Source: Branchiostoma floridae
Taxonomy: Eukaryota > Chordata > Leptocardii > Amphioxiformes > Branchiostomatidae
DNA length: 64,000 nucleotides
Assembly (NCBI RefSeq): GCF_000003815.2
Contig: NC_049980.1
Coordinates: 13,329,986-13,393,985 of the forward strand
Reading direction: 5' to 3'
Made by a program: the position numbers and the translations under genes. Positions 21,893 through 33,317 of the stretch are shown here, in pieces; position 1 is the first letter of the stretch, and each line of letters begins with the position of its first letter. The notes under the pieces are model-generated. The model did not search any database. It saw only the letters and a program-made list of their open reading frames with translations, and had not been told where the DNA came from.

Positions 21893-22347
21893 TATAGTTT
21901 GGTTTAAGTCTGCCCATGTACTCATACAAAGTCAGTAAAAGTACCCAGGGCCAGGAGAGGTTTCCAACAGGCGTAAATAACCAAGATGGCGCAGCCGGCA
22001 ACATGAAAATTTCTCGTGCGTCAGTTGAGTGCCAGTAAGGCCATACCAATTTTATTTGTTGGTTCTCGGAATCGCCGCTTCTATTTTTCCCAATTTAAAA
22101 AAAAAAAAATTAAATTGCCACAACCCCGTGTAAGTTCCGGTAACACAAGTTGCTGGACTTGAAGCAAACTTCGGTTCAGTTGAAAATAAACAGAACTTCT
22201 GAAACTAGTACTGGACTTGCAAAAAAACTATCACCTGCTACTGTTCTCCTTTATATTGTAAATCATCGAAAACCATCCATAGATCGTGAAATTTGTGTTG
22301 GAAAAAGACGCAAATGTTGCCGTGAAGAATTAACAAAATGGCTGCCG

Positions 22348-22429
22348 CCATATTTGGAAGTGGCTGCCATATATGGAATGCTGCCATATATGGAATGCTG
22401 CCATATTTGGAAAGGGCTGCCATATATGG
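22348..22429. promoter_or_regulatory. Five tandem CArG boxes
   Basis: CC(A/T)6GG sites lie at 22348, 22367, 22384, 22401 and 22420 (CCATATTTGG, CCATATATGG, CCATATATGG, CCATATTTGG, CCATATATGG), spaced 17-19 bp by 'aatgctg'-type linkers. All five fit the consensus for SRF binding. They arose as a short tandem repeat inside a transposon; function is untested. Confidence 0.6.
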
Positions 22430-22829
22430 AACACTAATGTATGAGTACACTAACGCCATCAAGCGTTTTTTATTCAAACTGCAGCTTTCACAAAGAGATG
22501 TTTCAGGCACTATCTATTTTTTTTTGTGAAATTAAGTCAATTTATTGTTGTTGTTGCTACATTAGACATTATGCTATGCTGAAAAAGTTTTTTCAACCTT
22601 CTTTAAGGTTTTTAAAAGTTGTGTGTGTTGAAATACTCTGTTTTTGTCTTTATTACTAAGCATTACTACAGCGCTATTACTGTGAATACTTAAAGTAATA
22701 CTGATTGCACATAATTTTGCATTTGTATTGCTGAAATTCTATGTAAAGTGTATGCCAACAAATTTTGTATGTAAGTGCAACTGGATAAGTATTCTACCAC
22801 ACATATATGTATACACTAGATTATTACTA

Positions 22830-24113
22830 CAGTGGATTCCAATTATTCGTATTACGCCTATTTGGATAATTCGGGTAATTGTATAGAATTGCGAAATCCC
22901 AAACCATTTGCCATTCATTCTATTGTTTAAGACATCGCAGAATTGGATAACCCGCCATCTCAAACTTCGGGTTTTTGGATAGGATTACGTCAACTTATAT
23001 CGAATAAAAATGGGAAAATATACGCTAGAACTTACAAAATGAGGCCAAAATTAACCAACAACTGTATGTATGATGGCATAAAATCATGAAAAGAACCGAA
23101 AGAAAGGTAGATTCCACCAAAAATCTTGCCGATACCACTGTGGAAGCGCGCGAACATTTGGTCAGGCGCCATTTTGGTAGGTTGCCGCAAGGCATGACGG
23201 GTGGATGTCAACACGCTTTTGAGTTCATATTTCGCCTTCAGACAATGTCTAAACTTGGTTTACCCAACAAAAAATGTGTTTTACATAGCCACTGTCTCAT
23301 TATTGAGCTGATTTCGGCCGCGCTACGTAGATTTTTGCAGCGCACGTAACGCAACAGGGTCAATGAACTGTGATGTTGCAATAAGCCGCATTGAATGGTG
23401 GGATATCTCAACCCACGCTTCGACGCCATTTTAAATGTTTTGAAAGTGATTTTTTCCGTCTTCCACCGCGAAAGACGGCGTCGAGTTTGAAATTTCAGCG
23501 TAATTTGTGGACACAAGATGTAAATAAGAAGGTGAAGAGTTTATCTCTCCAATACGTACCGTCATTTTGCTCAAAATTAAGAAATCAACATGATTTTTTT
23601 CCCGCCGATACAAGCGGAGTTGTGTTTGTCTTTGTTGTGGTACATTTAGTTATGCCCTCGGCAGTGCGAGTCAAGCGTATTTTTCTACGTGTTCATTTAG
23701 CCACCGACTTAAAAATCTTTATTAGATTTATCACCGCACGTAAATTGTACAATATCGGAACATTTAATTATGTAAAGCTTGTAACTGGAATCTGTTCGAT
23801 ATTTTGCTGGCTATTTAATGATGTTATAGATTCAAACAGTTGACGTTCCATTCATTCAAAACAGTACTGTAGGTTAACTACTGCTATTGTTCTAGATAAA
23901 CAAATGTCTGATTAAAAAGTTTTGTGGGTCTTTTGTAAATGAAGTTCCGTATCGTGTGTGTAGTGTTTGTGTCTTGCGTAGTAGTAATCCTATATTGGCC
24001 CCCCTCCCGGCTCCCTTCGGGCCTAAGTGGCCCAACTTCGGACTGTTGGATACTTCGGACTATTGGATAAAATGCGCTGACAAATGAGCTATCCAAATAA
24101 GCGAATTCCACTG
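22830..24113. mobile_element. pogo/Tigger-like non-autonomous element, TA target duplication
   Basis: The ends are CAGTGGATTCCAATTATTCG (left) and, inverted, CAGTGGAATTCGCTTATTTG (right), flanked by TA on both sides (22828-22829, 24114-24115). Further 'ttggata' motifs lie inside each end. CAGTGG termini with TA duplication fit pogo-like Tc1/mariner elements. ORF 23391-23843 shows no DDE transposase motif. Confidence 0.75.
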
Positions 24114-24421
24114 TATTATTATTATTATCATCATATACCATTGGTTCAGGTCCGGAATTACGAACCTGAAACTCTGGACCTGAACACAGACTTGTTGCAA
24201 GTTTTTTTTTTTTTTTTCGCCCTGTCGCTCCAACTTTTTTCTGAAAAAATCCGAGAACCAACAAATTAAATTGGTATGGCCTAATCCAAGGTAAAAAAAC
24301 TCAAAGTAAAGGTCTACACTCTATAGGAAATTTGATAAAACTCTTGGCAAAACTTTTGTGACTTGTAAGAACTAGTAATAACCTCCATAACATGACTGGG
24401 AACTCTTGCAAATTTACATAA

Positions 24422-25280
24422 TCTTTCATCCGCCCGGTGCTAGAGTATGGCTCCCCTGTCTGGGGCGGTCTCCCGCGAGGTTTGTCAGATGATGGAAAAA
24501 GTTCAAAAGACATGCCTCAAGATATGTGGCTTACCCTGTAACCAACTGCCAACCCTTGAGTCAAGGCGAAGGTAGGCGTCTCTACGTACGCGAGTTGAAA
24601 AAGATTCTGAAAGATCCCTCACATGACTGCACACGCCTGCCACGGTTTCTGGACATAATATTTTCCCCGTCATAATTTCCCCGTCAGAACATGTCCCCAT
24701 CATGCTTTTTGCAGAAATTTTGAAGAAACATTACATCTTTCTCGTTTTGAATCCTAAGGGACAACTTGAGTGTATATTTCATTACTTGGAAAGCATTTTC
24801 AGACAGCTTGTAGCAATAGTTTCCGTTGTCTTCCAGAAATATCTTTTACAAAGTCAGTAAAAGTACCACGAGAGGTTTGCAACCAAGATGGCGGAGCCGT
24901 CTGTCTTCCTTGACTCGTCTTCCTTCAACCAAATGAGGAACCTCGATATCTGAGACGTAGAAAGCCGTATAAAATACCAGACAGCCATACGGAGAGACAG
25001 AAGAACTCGTTTGTGGCGAGGGCAGCGAGAGACTTTGATACTAGACTAGAAATTATAGTTCACTATGATACTTACGCCAGGGACGCATATGACCGAGGCC
25101 ATCCTTGGTGCGCCGTCAGTCGTTTGCGGTCAGGACTGTTCAAAGTTGGAACGCATTGCCGGCTGAAGTAGTAGAGGCAGAGTCCGTGAATGCGTTCAAA
25201 TCAAGGTTGGACTTATGTTGGAGTAAGAAGAGATACCATGTACGACAGGAGGGTGACTACACAGATCTTAAATTCCCCGC
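24422..25280 (+). pseudogene. Decayed LINE reverse-transcriptase C-terminal relic
   Basis: Frame-shifted pieces read RPVLEYGSPVWGGLP (about 24428-24475), a VQKTCLKICG piece, then a 'KNSFVARAARDFDT' piece and RTVQSWNALPAEVV...FKSRLDLCW (about 25120-25225). These are the usual C-terminal blocks of jockey/CR1-type LINEs, in the right order. An unrelated dispersed segment (about 24650-24890, similar to 19648-19860 and 21927-21995) interrupts them. Multiple stops show it is dead. Confidence 0.7.
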
Positions 25281-25595
25281 GACAAACTCACTCACTGTCA
25301 GTGGTCAGTGCGCGATGCTTCATGGGAAATTTCGGATCTCTCGTTCACATTCTCGCGAGAATATCAGTGCGAGACCAAAACATACGCACATTGCCGGCGA
25401 ATTTAAAGTTGCCAAAACATGCCGCGGCCGGCGGGTCCGACTTTCAAATCTCTATAATAATATAGCTGAAAGCTCTCGAAGCGGCCGGAAGAAGTCTGGT
25501 GATATTGCTCTAGGCACAGATCTTACTGTGGTGTGTGGCAGCTTCTCCCTTATTAATCCTGCCCTAGGCCTAGGCCCCTAACAAAAATGACAATA

Positions 25596-25788
25596 CGAGC
25601 GATCGCGATGATGCCACGGTGACGCAGTGGTAGGCAAAAAGCAGGTGTTTGGCAAAATATTGATTTACATATTAAACAGTAATTTGATCTACTAATTTGA
25701 ATATCAATTTTTAATCCAATCTACTGACGTCCTGGTACGCACCAACAGTCGAATACCCCGGATATAAACAACAACAGCGATCGCTCGT
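25596..25788. mobile_element. Short MITE, CGAGCGATCGC termini, TA flanks
   Basis: The left end CGAGCGATCGC and right end GCGATCGCTCG are perfect inverses, with TA on each side. The termini contain the self-complementary GCGATCGC. Confidence 0.55.
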
Positions 25789-25814
25789 ATGAATCTATGT
25801 GTTACGGCGTCATA

Positions 25815-25932
25815 GCTACGGCCGCGTGGCGCGTTGGTACACCCGATCCCTCGATCTCGGAAGTTAAGCAACGCGCGGTCCGGACAGTGCTTGGATGGGA
25901 GACCAACCAAGGACGTCTGGATTGCTGTAGCC
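25815..25932 (+). rRNA. 5S rRNA-like sequence (head of a 5S-derived SINE)
   Basis: The 118 nt start GCTACGGCC and end TGCTGTAGCC, which pair as in 5S rRNA. Inside are 'gatctcggaagttaagca' and the internal promoter element 'tggatgggagacc', both diagnostic of 5S. Several loop positions differ from the usual animal 5S sequence, and it runs straight into a non-5S body. It is therefore more likely the head of a SINE3-type retroposon than a working 5S gene. Confidence 0.75.
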
Positions 25933-26110
25933 TCACGAAGCTTTCCACGAAATCGTCTTCCGGGAGGGACGTAAAACGGGGGTCCCGTGCTCGAGGAGGT
26001 GCCTCGACCACGTTAAACAGCCTCATTACTCATAACGGGTACCTACTGGCTGGCAAAATACACCTGGTGATTATAACCAACGTGGAACGGGGCCTTCTGA
26101 TTGGTCCGCG
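25933..26110 (+). mobile_element. Body of the 5S-derived SINE
   Basis: This directly follows the 5S-like head and contains 'tcttccgggagggacgtaaaa', 'gggggtcccgtgctcgagg' and 'cctcgaccacgttaaacagcc'. The 3' boundary is uncertain; no A-rich tail or target duplication was found. Confidence 0.5.
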
Positions 26111-26355
26111 CTGCCTGGCTATATGATAATGTGTATTGAATGTCCACAAATGACATTGTCTTATGAAAGTGATGACACGGCAATCAAAGCTTGGTGTAAC
26201 ACAATTTAATCTCAACCATCATGAACTAATAGTTTGACAGTCATTGCAATGAGATCAGAAATAATCAGTATAACAAAAAGGCTACTACTAGTACTACCTT
26301 ACCTTGAAACCAAACAGTGAAGCTACTGTAATGTTTTTTATATTGGTGTTTGCAG

Positions 26356-26945
26356 GTTGACCTCTCCATCTCAACAAAGACCATCGCAACAAAGGTCTCC
26401 ATCCTCCCAGGGGAGAGACAAGACGGCATCCCATGTCCCAGATTCGAATGGGGCACACCTTAGTGGCTATCAGCACCACACATGCCATTGTTTGGAGGGA
26501 TGGAGCTGTCAAGGCACACAGGATTTGGGACATGCGCGCAAACCTGCCGGGATGGCTACTTCTATTCCCTGGATATGACAATGCTACACTGGCAGAGTTG
26601 CCTTTACCACCACTGGTCCCAAGAGCATACCATTCATCGGCATGGATCCCTACATCATCCGCCATTGTGGTGCTAGCTGGACCAGGTATCACCTATTGTG
26701 GTCACTGCCCTTCAGAGAGACTGTCAGCCTCCGATGTAATGTGTCTTAAGATCTCTCACTCACTTAAGATCTATGATGCCCAATATACCCTGACAGAGGT
26801 GCACATGGAGGGGGTGCCTGACTCATATGTGTCGAGTTCCTCTGTCTCTGCTCTCTGTGATGATGACGATCGCTTTGTCGTCTTTGGTGGGTACCATCAT
26901 GACAAGCCCAGCCTTTATTCTGCTGAGCCATGTAACAAGATTTAG
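26356..26945 (+). pseudogene. RAG2-like kelch exon, frameshifted fragment
   Basis: An acceptor (tattggtgtttgcag) at 26355 opens a frame reading VDLSISTK...GIPCPRF. About four extra bases near 26446-26449 shift it into the long frame (RMGHTLVAIS... to TAG at 26943-26945). Kelch-like blocks are R.GHT (about 26445), PRAYHSSAW (about 26620-26645) and VSSSSVSALCDDDDRFVVFGGY (split here: VSSSSVSAL, then DRFVVFGGY, 26830-26895). The spacing and residues match the C-terminal half of vertebrate RAG2's propeller better than generic kelch, and the N-terminal blades are missing. Amphioxus is known to carry a RAG1L/RAG2L transposon (ProtoRAG) whose RAG2L lacks the PHD finger; here the frame also stops soon after the last blade. 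No RAG1-like ORF or RSS-like terminus was found nearby, so this looks like a solo relic. Confidence 0.58.
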
Positions 26946-26974
26946 GTCATACCTGTGACCCGTTTGATACGGGT

Positions 26975-27285
26975 GTTACGGACCATGTGATGATTTTCCG
27001 TATCACATAGGCTCGAAGTTTGTATCACACAGGCTTCTTTCGAGCAAATCAAACCATTTCGAGCGTGCCGAGTGTTGCACGGTCTGCAATTCGAATACCT
27101 GATTTGACGTTGGAACATTGCTGTTGTAACACATTTGTTCGAGGGCATAAAATTTTTCAACTTCTGGCAAATTTAGCATCAAAACAGGTTTTCTCAGGTG
27201 GGTTTGACATAAATGCATCACCCTCGGTCCCAGCCCTCCCACGGTCGGGCTGGAACCTCGGGTGATACGGAATACACCGTGTTGT
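26975..27285. mobile_element. Possible short TIR element ('CCGTATCAC' ends)
   Basis: 'ttttccgtatcaca' near 26992-27006 is mirrored by 'ggtgatacggaataca' near 27262-27277. The exact boundaries and target duplication are unclear. Confidence 0.35.
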
Positions 27286-27728
27286 ATTCTATATGTATAT
27301 CATGAGCCTGCAAACAAAAATGCCTAGTGTGCACCATGCACCACATAAAATGGCCAGTGCAGGTCATACGTGTCAGAGCTTGAATGGAAGCACTGTCGAC
27401 TCCTCATTGGAGGCACATGTCAATCTGTGAACTGTTGCATGGTTCTCAGGTAACTTAAGGCATGTGACACGCGTGTAGCTATGTTAAAACGCTTAAATCC
27501 TCATAACTTTTTGTCGCGTAGTTGTATCAAGATGAAACTTCACACAATGCTTGAACAGTTGAAAATGTACTAGACACTGGTGGACTTTTATGTGGATGTG
27601 ATAAAAGTCTCCAGTTTCTTCTCCTCCCTGACAAAGAAGTTTTTCTTTGTAATGCCCCTGTTTCATCAAAAACAGAGGCTGTCTGCAGTGCTGCACAGAC
27701 TTACTGAATTTTCTCAAATAAAGTGCGC

Positions 27729-28631
27729 GGGTTTACAGAAAAGCCTGGGCCCAGGAGCTGGGCTGGCTAGCCTGAAAGACTACCTTTTCTGGGGCCCAAG
27801 GCTATGCATGGGGTTTGGCCAGCGCAGCTGAAGTTTTTTTTTTATAAAAAACTGGGTCAATGACAATCCCAGCTGTGGGTGGGATGGGGCAGGGATGGGG
27901 AAAGGTAACAGTTGATCATATTGCTGGGCTTGCAATGAATAAAGAATACTAGGATGGGTCAGGAAATGATAGCGTACAACATCAAATTCAAAACAGATGT
28001 CATGCATGTATGAGAGTGTGTGTCACTGTGTGTGTGTTTGTACATGAAATTTCTTTGTAGAAAAACTGGGTCAGTGCCTCTCAGTGGTAACCCAAGACAA
28101 CAGTTGGTCCTCTAGGATAGGGGCTGTTTGCCAAAACATCAAATTTGAAACAGATGTCTCAAACATCAAGTGTCAGTGAGCATGGATGTAGGAATGGATG
28201 TATGTTATGTGTTTATATGTGTCAATTGTATGTGAGGGGGGTGTATAATATGACGTGTAACGTTAGTGTTGTTTGTGCTATTCGTTTCTCTCATGCAGGA
28301 CAATTACTGATAGCCACTATAAGTATTGTAGGAATGACTGCCAGTATATAGTCAAAGGAAAAGTAAATGTACTAATAATCCTTGAAGTAACAGTAGTTGA
28401 TGTTGATTGTTCATTGCTGTAAACCATTGAACCCCAATCCCCCATAGATATGAACAAACTGTTACCTTCTGTCAAATGCACCCTGCATGCACTGGAATTG
28501 TCGGTTACCCAGTTGTAGGTTTTAAAAAATCTATTGATGGGTCAAACCTCATCAATAGCCTTGGGGCCCAAAAAGGGTGGCCTGGCTAGCCTGCAGGCTA
28601 GCCTGCTGGGCCCAGGCTTTTCCGTAAACCC
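27729..28631. mobile_element. DNA transposon relic, GGGTTTAC TIRs, 10-bp target duplication
   Basis: TAAAGTGCGC is duplicated at 27719-27728 and 28632-28641. The TIRs begin GGGTTTACAGAAAAGCCTGG and, inverted at the right, GGGTTTACGGAAAAGCCTGG, extending to about 26 bp with one mismatch. Near the TIRs are 'ggctggctagcctg' motifs. A 9-10 bp duplication suggests a MULE-like element; no transposase is seen. Confidence 0.85.
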
Positions 28632-28641
28632 TAAAGTGCGC

Positions 28642-29597
28642 ACGATTTAAACTTTTCAAAATTGAAAATATGTTGCAAGATGGGATGCATACTTTATTTG
28701 AGGTCATTGCAGGGCTAAATGGAAAAATGACCTCAAATACAAAATGTAGATTAAGGTGCCACTACACTTCCTGGATGAAGGATGCAAAACTATTCATTGT
28801 TTTCACATACTACATTTCTTCTACCTTGTATTCTGAGTCATTTTGTAATTTAAGGTAGATGATCTAATTGTTTGTAGATACTGCACTTTTACAAATTTAG
28901 GGAAGGGCATTGTATACAAGGCATTAGCTAGTTTGTAAACAGGATGACTCTGAAAGTTAGCGAATCTTCATGTTATTTGTAAGGCTTTTGACCCCAAAAT
29001 AAAACAAGACTCTGTCGCTGGAGGTTACCCTCCAGTCACAGAGTAAAAAGTGAGCTTGATGTAAATCATAGTATTCAAATGCCTTCTGAGCACTTATAGT
29101 GCCTTTGGATACAATTTGAACAGTGTTAATCTTTTCTTCAAATATCATGGAAAAGGAATAAGACAGTGTGAAGTGCAATGTAGCATATTAACAATACATG
29201 AAATGCAGAGAATGTATAAATAGTGTATGTAACAATCATTGATACACAAACTGTACTGTACCAAGAGATAAGACTAGAGACATGAGATTAGAACTGATTT
29301 GAATATGGGGTCAGTAAAATACATAACATACAAAATGTACCTCAACTGATCTCCAGAATGATGCAATCTAGTTGGATATCAATTGTTAAGAAATGCACTA
29401 TATTAATTTTCATATTGATGTATACTTCATCATCATACTTCCTCTTATTTTATAGTGCATTTACTACACAGTCATGTACATGTAGCATTTTCCAAGCTGT
29501 CTCCAATTTGACTTTGACACCATTCATTAAACCTTTGTACATGTACCATCAATATGATTCTAAATATTGTATAAGTTGTAAACATTATGTTTCTGCA
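28642..29597. other. No gene or repeat recognised
   Basis: AT-rich DNA. ORFs are short and lack domains. 'gacctcaaata' appears in both orientations near 28695-28745, suggesting a small inverted repeat. Confidence 0.4.
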
Positions 29598-29599
29598 TT

Positions 29600-30350
29600 A
29601 GGCCACACCAATTTAATTTCTTGGTTCTCAGATTTCCCGACCCATTTTTTTCCGATTTGGAAAAAAAAAATGTAGTCCCAAGAAAAATAATATAGGTTTT
29701 GCTATTGCAGACCTTTAAAAAACCCCATTCCAGGGGCACATACTGCTGATAAACCAATCAGAGCGCTTATTTGCAGTCACATGATCAGAACAGTGGTATA
29801 AAATCAAAAGAAAAGATTCATCGGATAAATCATGCCATGAAAAGCTGAAAACTTGACTACTAACCATGTTTTTTTTGTGTTACATAAGGCCACACCAATT
29901 TAATGTCTTGGTTCACGGATTCGCTCGCTCCTATTTTTTGGAAAAAAAAATAAAAATAAAAATTACCACTCAGCAAATTTTCACCATTAATTAAACCATT
30001 CACCAGCTTCCTGGTGTAGCAAATTGGCCTTTATATCATAAGCTCCTTAAAGTGTGGGTACAGGTGCTGTTACTGTACAATAATAGTGTTTTTGAACTTT
30101 TTTCAAGCTGAAAACTTTTTTTCTTTATGTTTTGGATTAGCTGTTACCTTTACCCCAACCATTTTACAATTTTTATTTTTATTTCGCCCTCTCGCTCCAT
30201 ATTTTTTATGAAAAAATCCGTGAACCAAGAAATTAAATTGGTGTGGCCTAAGTTCACCAGACTTTTTGCAATTTTTTTTTCTTTTTTTTTTCGACTGACC
30301 GCCTCAATATTTTTCGGAAAAAATCTGAGAACCAAGAATTGGAGTGGCCT
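29600..30350. mobile_element. MITE of the AGGCCACACC family with another copy nested in it
   Basis: The outer termini are AGGCCACACCAATTTAATTT (29600) and the inverse at 30318-30350, with 'cttggttctcaga' next to them. Its subterminal A- and T-rich runs match the other family members. Confidence 0.75.
29887..30249. mobile_element. Inner MITE of the same family, 363 bp
   Basis: The ends AGGCCACACCAATTTAATG (left) and, inverted, AGGCCACACCAATTTAATTT (right) are followed by 'cttggttcacgg' on both sides. The inner pair shares 'ttcacgg' where the outer pair has 'ttctcag', so the ends pair as outer/outer and inner/inner. Confidence 0.75.
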
Positions 30351-30819
30351 TATCATCATTTAAGTTTGCAAAAAAGTTCTCTCATACAAAGTATATTCAT
30401 TTCAGTAATTTTAATAGTTATATAAGGCAATTTTACTTGGATGTTCTATTTGAATAGAACCTCCTTGGATATTCTGAATTCCCAAAGCTATGATATTCTT
30501 GAATAATATTTACAATGTCCCACAAAATCATGACAGAAAATCTTTTATGAAAAGTCTTTATTATGAAAATAAAGAAGTTGCATCTATTGTGCAAGTTTGG
30601 TAAGAAAGTTGCATTTTACATACACTGTACATATATAAGGGTCAGTAGAGTGTCTAACCTATGGCAAAGCTTTTCACAGCTATCTTTTACATATTAACAG
30701 CATCTCTCTACAGTTACTTGATCTCATATAATTATATTTCAGCCATACCATAGGTAAGGTGAAATATATTGTATTCGTAATGTTTCTTCTCCTGTCAAAT
30801 CTTCAAAACACGTTATCTC

Positions 30820-32200
30820 CCTCGTTCCTGGACCGAATGACCTGAAATTTGGCACAAAGGTAGAGTGGGTCAATACCCCCAGACGTTTATTAATTTTTTT
30901 TTCATATCTGCCTTTAAAATGATTTTATTGAGGTTTTTGACAATCTTTATGCATATTTTGGCTCCCTGTACCCTGTTATTACAGCCGAATGACCTGAAAT
31001 TTGGTACAGAGATGCTTTGATCATATGCCCACACAGACTTGATAACAGTTTTGGCATAAGGTACAACAAAATGCTTAATTTTGTGATTTTTGGCTTTTTT
31101 TTTTACAAAAAGGGACATTTTAGGCTCCTGTACCCTCGTTTTACAACCAAATGACCTAAACTTTCTTACAGGAGTGCCCCCCACATATACGCACATGGAT
31201 CCAATAACAATTTGGGAATACAGTACAACAAAATGCTTAATTTTACGATTTTTAGGCCATTTTCTGACAAAAATAGGACATTTTTGGCTCCTGTACCCTC
31301 GTTTTACAACCAAATGACCTGAAATTTGGTAAAGGGGTGCTCTAGATATTTATTCAAATGATCCATACATAATTTTTGGAATAAACCACTTCAAAATGAT
31401 ATATTTTGGGATTTTTTGGTCATTTTCCAATGGCCAGAGGTCAATGACCTCAAGGTCGTTGACCCCCACCTGCAGACTTCACATGTCTATAAAACTTAAT
31501 TAAAAACTTATTTGGCAACCATTCGTGTAGGCTGATTCAATATTCTGTGTAGGTTACGACAGCCAATCAGCGAGCCTGTTATCTGGAAGAGTCCATTCCT
31601 GCACGGAGGGATTAATTTTTTTTAAATTCATCTTTGGAATAGTGGTTATGTAAAGTCTTTCATTGGGAGTGTTTTTGGACTGGTCTATTTTGCAATTTTA
31701 CAATTTTACATGGGATATGCTGGAATAGTCCATTCTTGCACAGAGGGGGGCATTTTTACCCCCCAAAAAATCATTTTTGGACTTCCATGATTATGTCAAA
31801 TTCCTATTTTAGCGGATATATTTTTCCACTGGTTTACTTTACATAGGGTATCACAGGAAGAATCCATTCTTGGACGGAGGGGGACTTTTTCAAGTTCAGT
31901 TTTGGATGGGTGATGATTCAAAATTCCATTTTTAGCAAAAGTGTTTTTAGATTGGTCTATTTTACCCTTTCATGCACGGGGGACCTCTTTTGCTAAGTTC
32001 AATTTTGGACTGGGTTTCTTATTCAAAGGCCATGTTTTCAGCGGGAGTATTTCTGGACAAATTCCAATGGGGTGCACTGAAAGAGTCCATTCTTGCGCGG
32101 GGTAATTTCTTTTTTGGGCAAAACTGTGCTTAGTAAAAGTGATTTTTAAGCAGAAGTGTTCCTTCTCACACATGGATGATTTTGGAACTGCCTATTGTTG
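30820..32200. repeat. Two degenerate tandem blocks (~160-170 bp and ~140-220 bp units)
   Basis: Block 1 repeats 'aatgacctgaaatttgg' at about 30836, 30989, 31150 and 31313. Block 2 repeats 'agtccattcttgcacggagg' (diverged) at about 31590, 31722, 31864 and 32084. The 147-aa ORF (31313-30870) translates block 1, and I reject it as a gene. Confidence 0.7.
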
Positions 32201-32509
32201 CATGGGAGGGAGATGGCTGAAATATGCTGTATTTGCTCTCAAGCAAATGTCGGCCTTTCTAGTTTTCAAATGACTTTGTACAGTATTTGATACATTTGGC
32301 ATAGAAGCCTATACATGCCTCTGTCTGTACAAACTACAAACAGCTAAAAAAAGACTGTAAGTGACACTTTCATATCATGTTTACACAAAAACTATGATTT
32401 TTTTCATCCAACAGGGGCCAACTCGTAAATTCTCCAACACACAGTTGTACAAGATTTTTTGTCTGAAATAAAATAACATCATTGCGTTGCTAGTCATATC
32501 ACTAATGGG

Positions 32510-32942
32510 TAGGGCTGGGTACCGGTACAGAAAATTCAGGTACAGGTCCGGTTCAGGTCCAAAGGATCAGGTCCAGGTCCGGACCTGAACCTGGACCTGA
32601 TGCAGTATGACTCATATCAATGGTCCATTTCACTACAAAGAGATCTATTTGGTGGAGTATTAGACTTACACTGGCGTTTTAAAATCCTTCAACGCTAACT
32701 GCACCTGTACGATTGGCTGTAAAACGTGGTAGAAATTACTATAAACTCTATTCTACTTCACTCTTGTTATTTTCTTCCACCTGCAAGCGCCAAAACGTGT
32801 GAATGCCTGATAAAATAATCTGTTAATTTTCTAATCGGTCCAACATCCGGTCCACCTAATTTTTTCAGGTCCGGTTTTTCTGGACCGGTCCAATAAGAAA
32901 AACCGGTTTTGTACCGGTACACTGTACCGATACCCAGCCCTA
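32510..32942. mobile_element. hAT-type MITE with 8-bp target duplication
   Basis: CTAATGGG is duplicated at 32502-32509 and 32943-32950. The termini TAGGGCTGGGTACCGGTACA and, inverted, TAGGGCTGGGTATCGGTACA continue into palindromic 'ccaggtccggacctg' motifs. An 8-bp duplication and TAGGGCTGGG ends fit hAT. There is no transposase. Diverged ends of this family lie at 12313, 13015, 24143 and 45125. Confidence 0.88.
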
Positions 32943-33317
32943 CTAATGGGTATGTTGCATTGAGTTGTGTACATTCTTTTGTCATTGTGTTGCATTGCAT
33001 GTGTGGTACATGTTTTGTTATCTAATTTGTGACTGACTGGTACATTGTGACTTCCTAAGCAAGACATGGCATGCTTTGACTTGAACAATAGACAGATCCT
33101 ATAGCCCATCCAACCTCAATTGTACCATGTCATGTAAACAATACAAAAACTTTAACAAGGTGTTGGTCTCTTATAATTTGGATGAAATATATTTTTGATG
33201 GCCTAGATCAGTCAATTTTGAGTTTCGTTCACAATGACCAGTGAGTCAATATTACACCATTCTTTAGATCTGACCTTCAAAAATCACATCTCTATGGAAA
33301 TCCAATCTTCACCTTAA

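Larger units (their letters stand above)
22038..24282. mobile_element. TIR element of the 'AGGCCACACCAATTTAATT' family, 2.2 kb
   Basis: The left end AGGCCATACCAATTTTATTT and the right end, inverted, AGGCCATACCAATTTAATTT are followed by 'gttggttctcgg'. The same termini recur at 29600/30350, 29887/30249, 61849 and, diverged, at 3163 and 37883. This copy is absent from copy 2 (22035 joins to 24283). It carries a CArG-box cluster and a nested pogo-like element. No transposase ORF was recognised. Confidence 0.75.
2405..24450 (+). repeat. Duplicated locus, copy 1 (partner at 36223-45925)
   Basis: Shared blocks, in the same order and orientation as copy 2, are about 2411-2960, 2962-3291, 4024-4667, 6228-6315, 9239-10583, 12111-12697, 21629-21684, 21893-22035 and 24283-24450. 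Aligned intronic DNA differs at roughly 1% of sites by eye. Copy-1-only blocks include 3291-4023, 4668-6227, 6316-9238, a TIR element at 10584-12110, 12698-21628, a LINE tail at 21685-21892 and a TIR element at 22038-24282. The pair may be a tandem segmental duplication or two haplotypes placed side by side by the assembler. Confidence 0.9.

Noticed and set aside
26946..29600. RAG1-like partner gene on the minus strand
   Set aside because: I looked for a long ORF or RAG1 core motifs convergent with the RAG2-like exon and found none.
30870..31313. 147-aa minus-strand ORF
   Set aside because: Translation of a ~165-bp degenerate tandem repeat.
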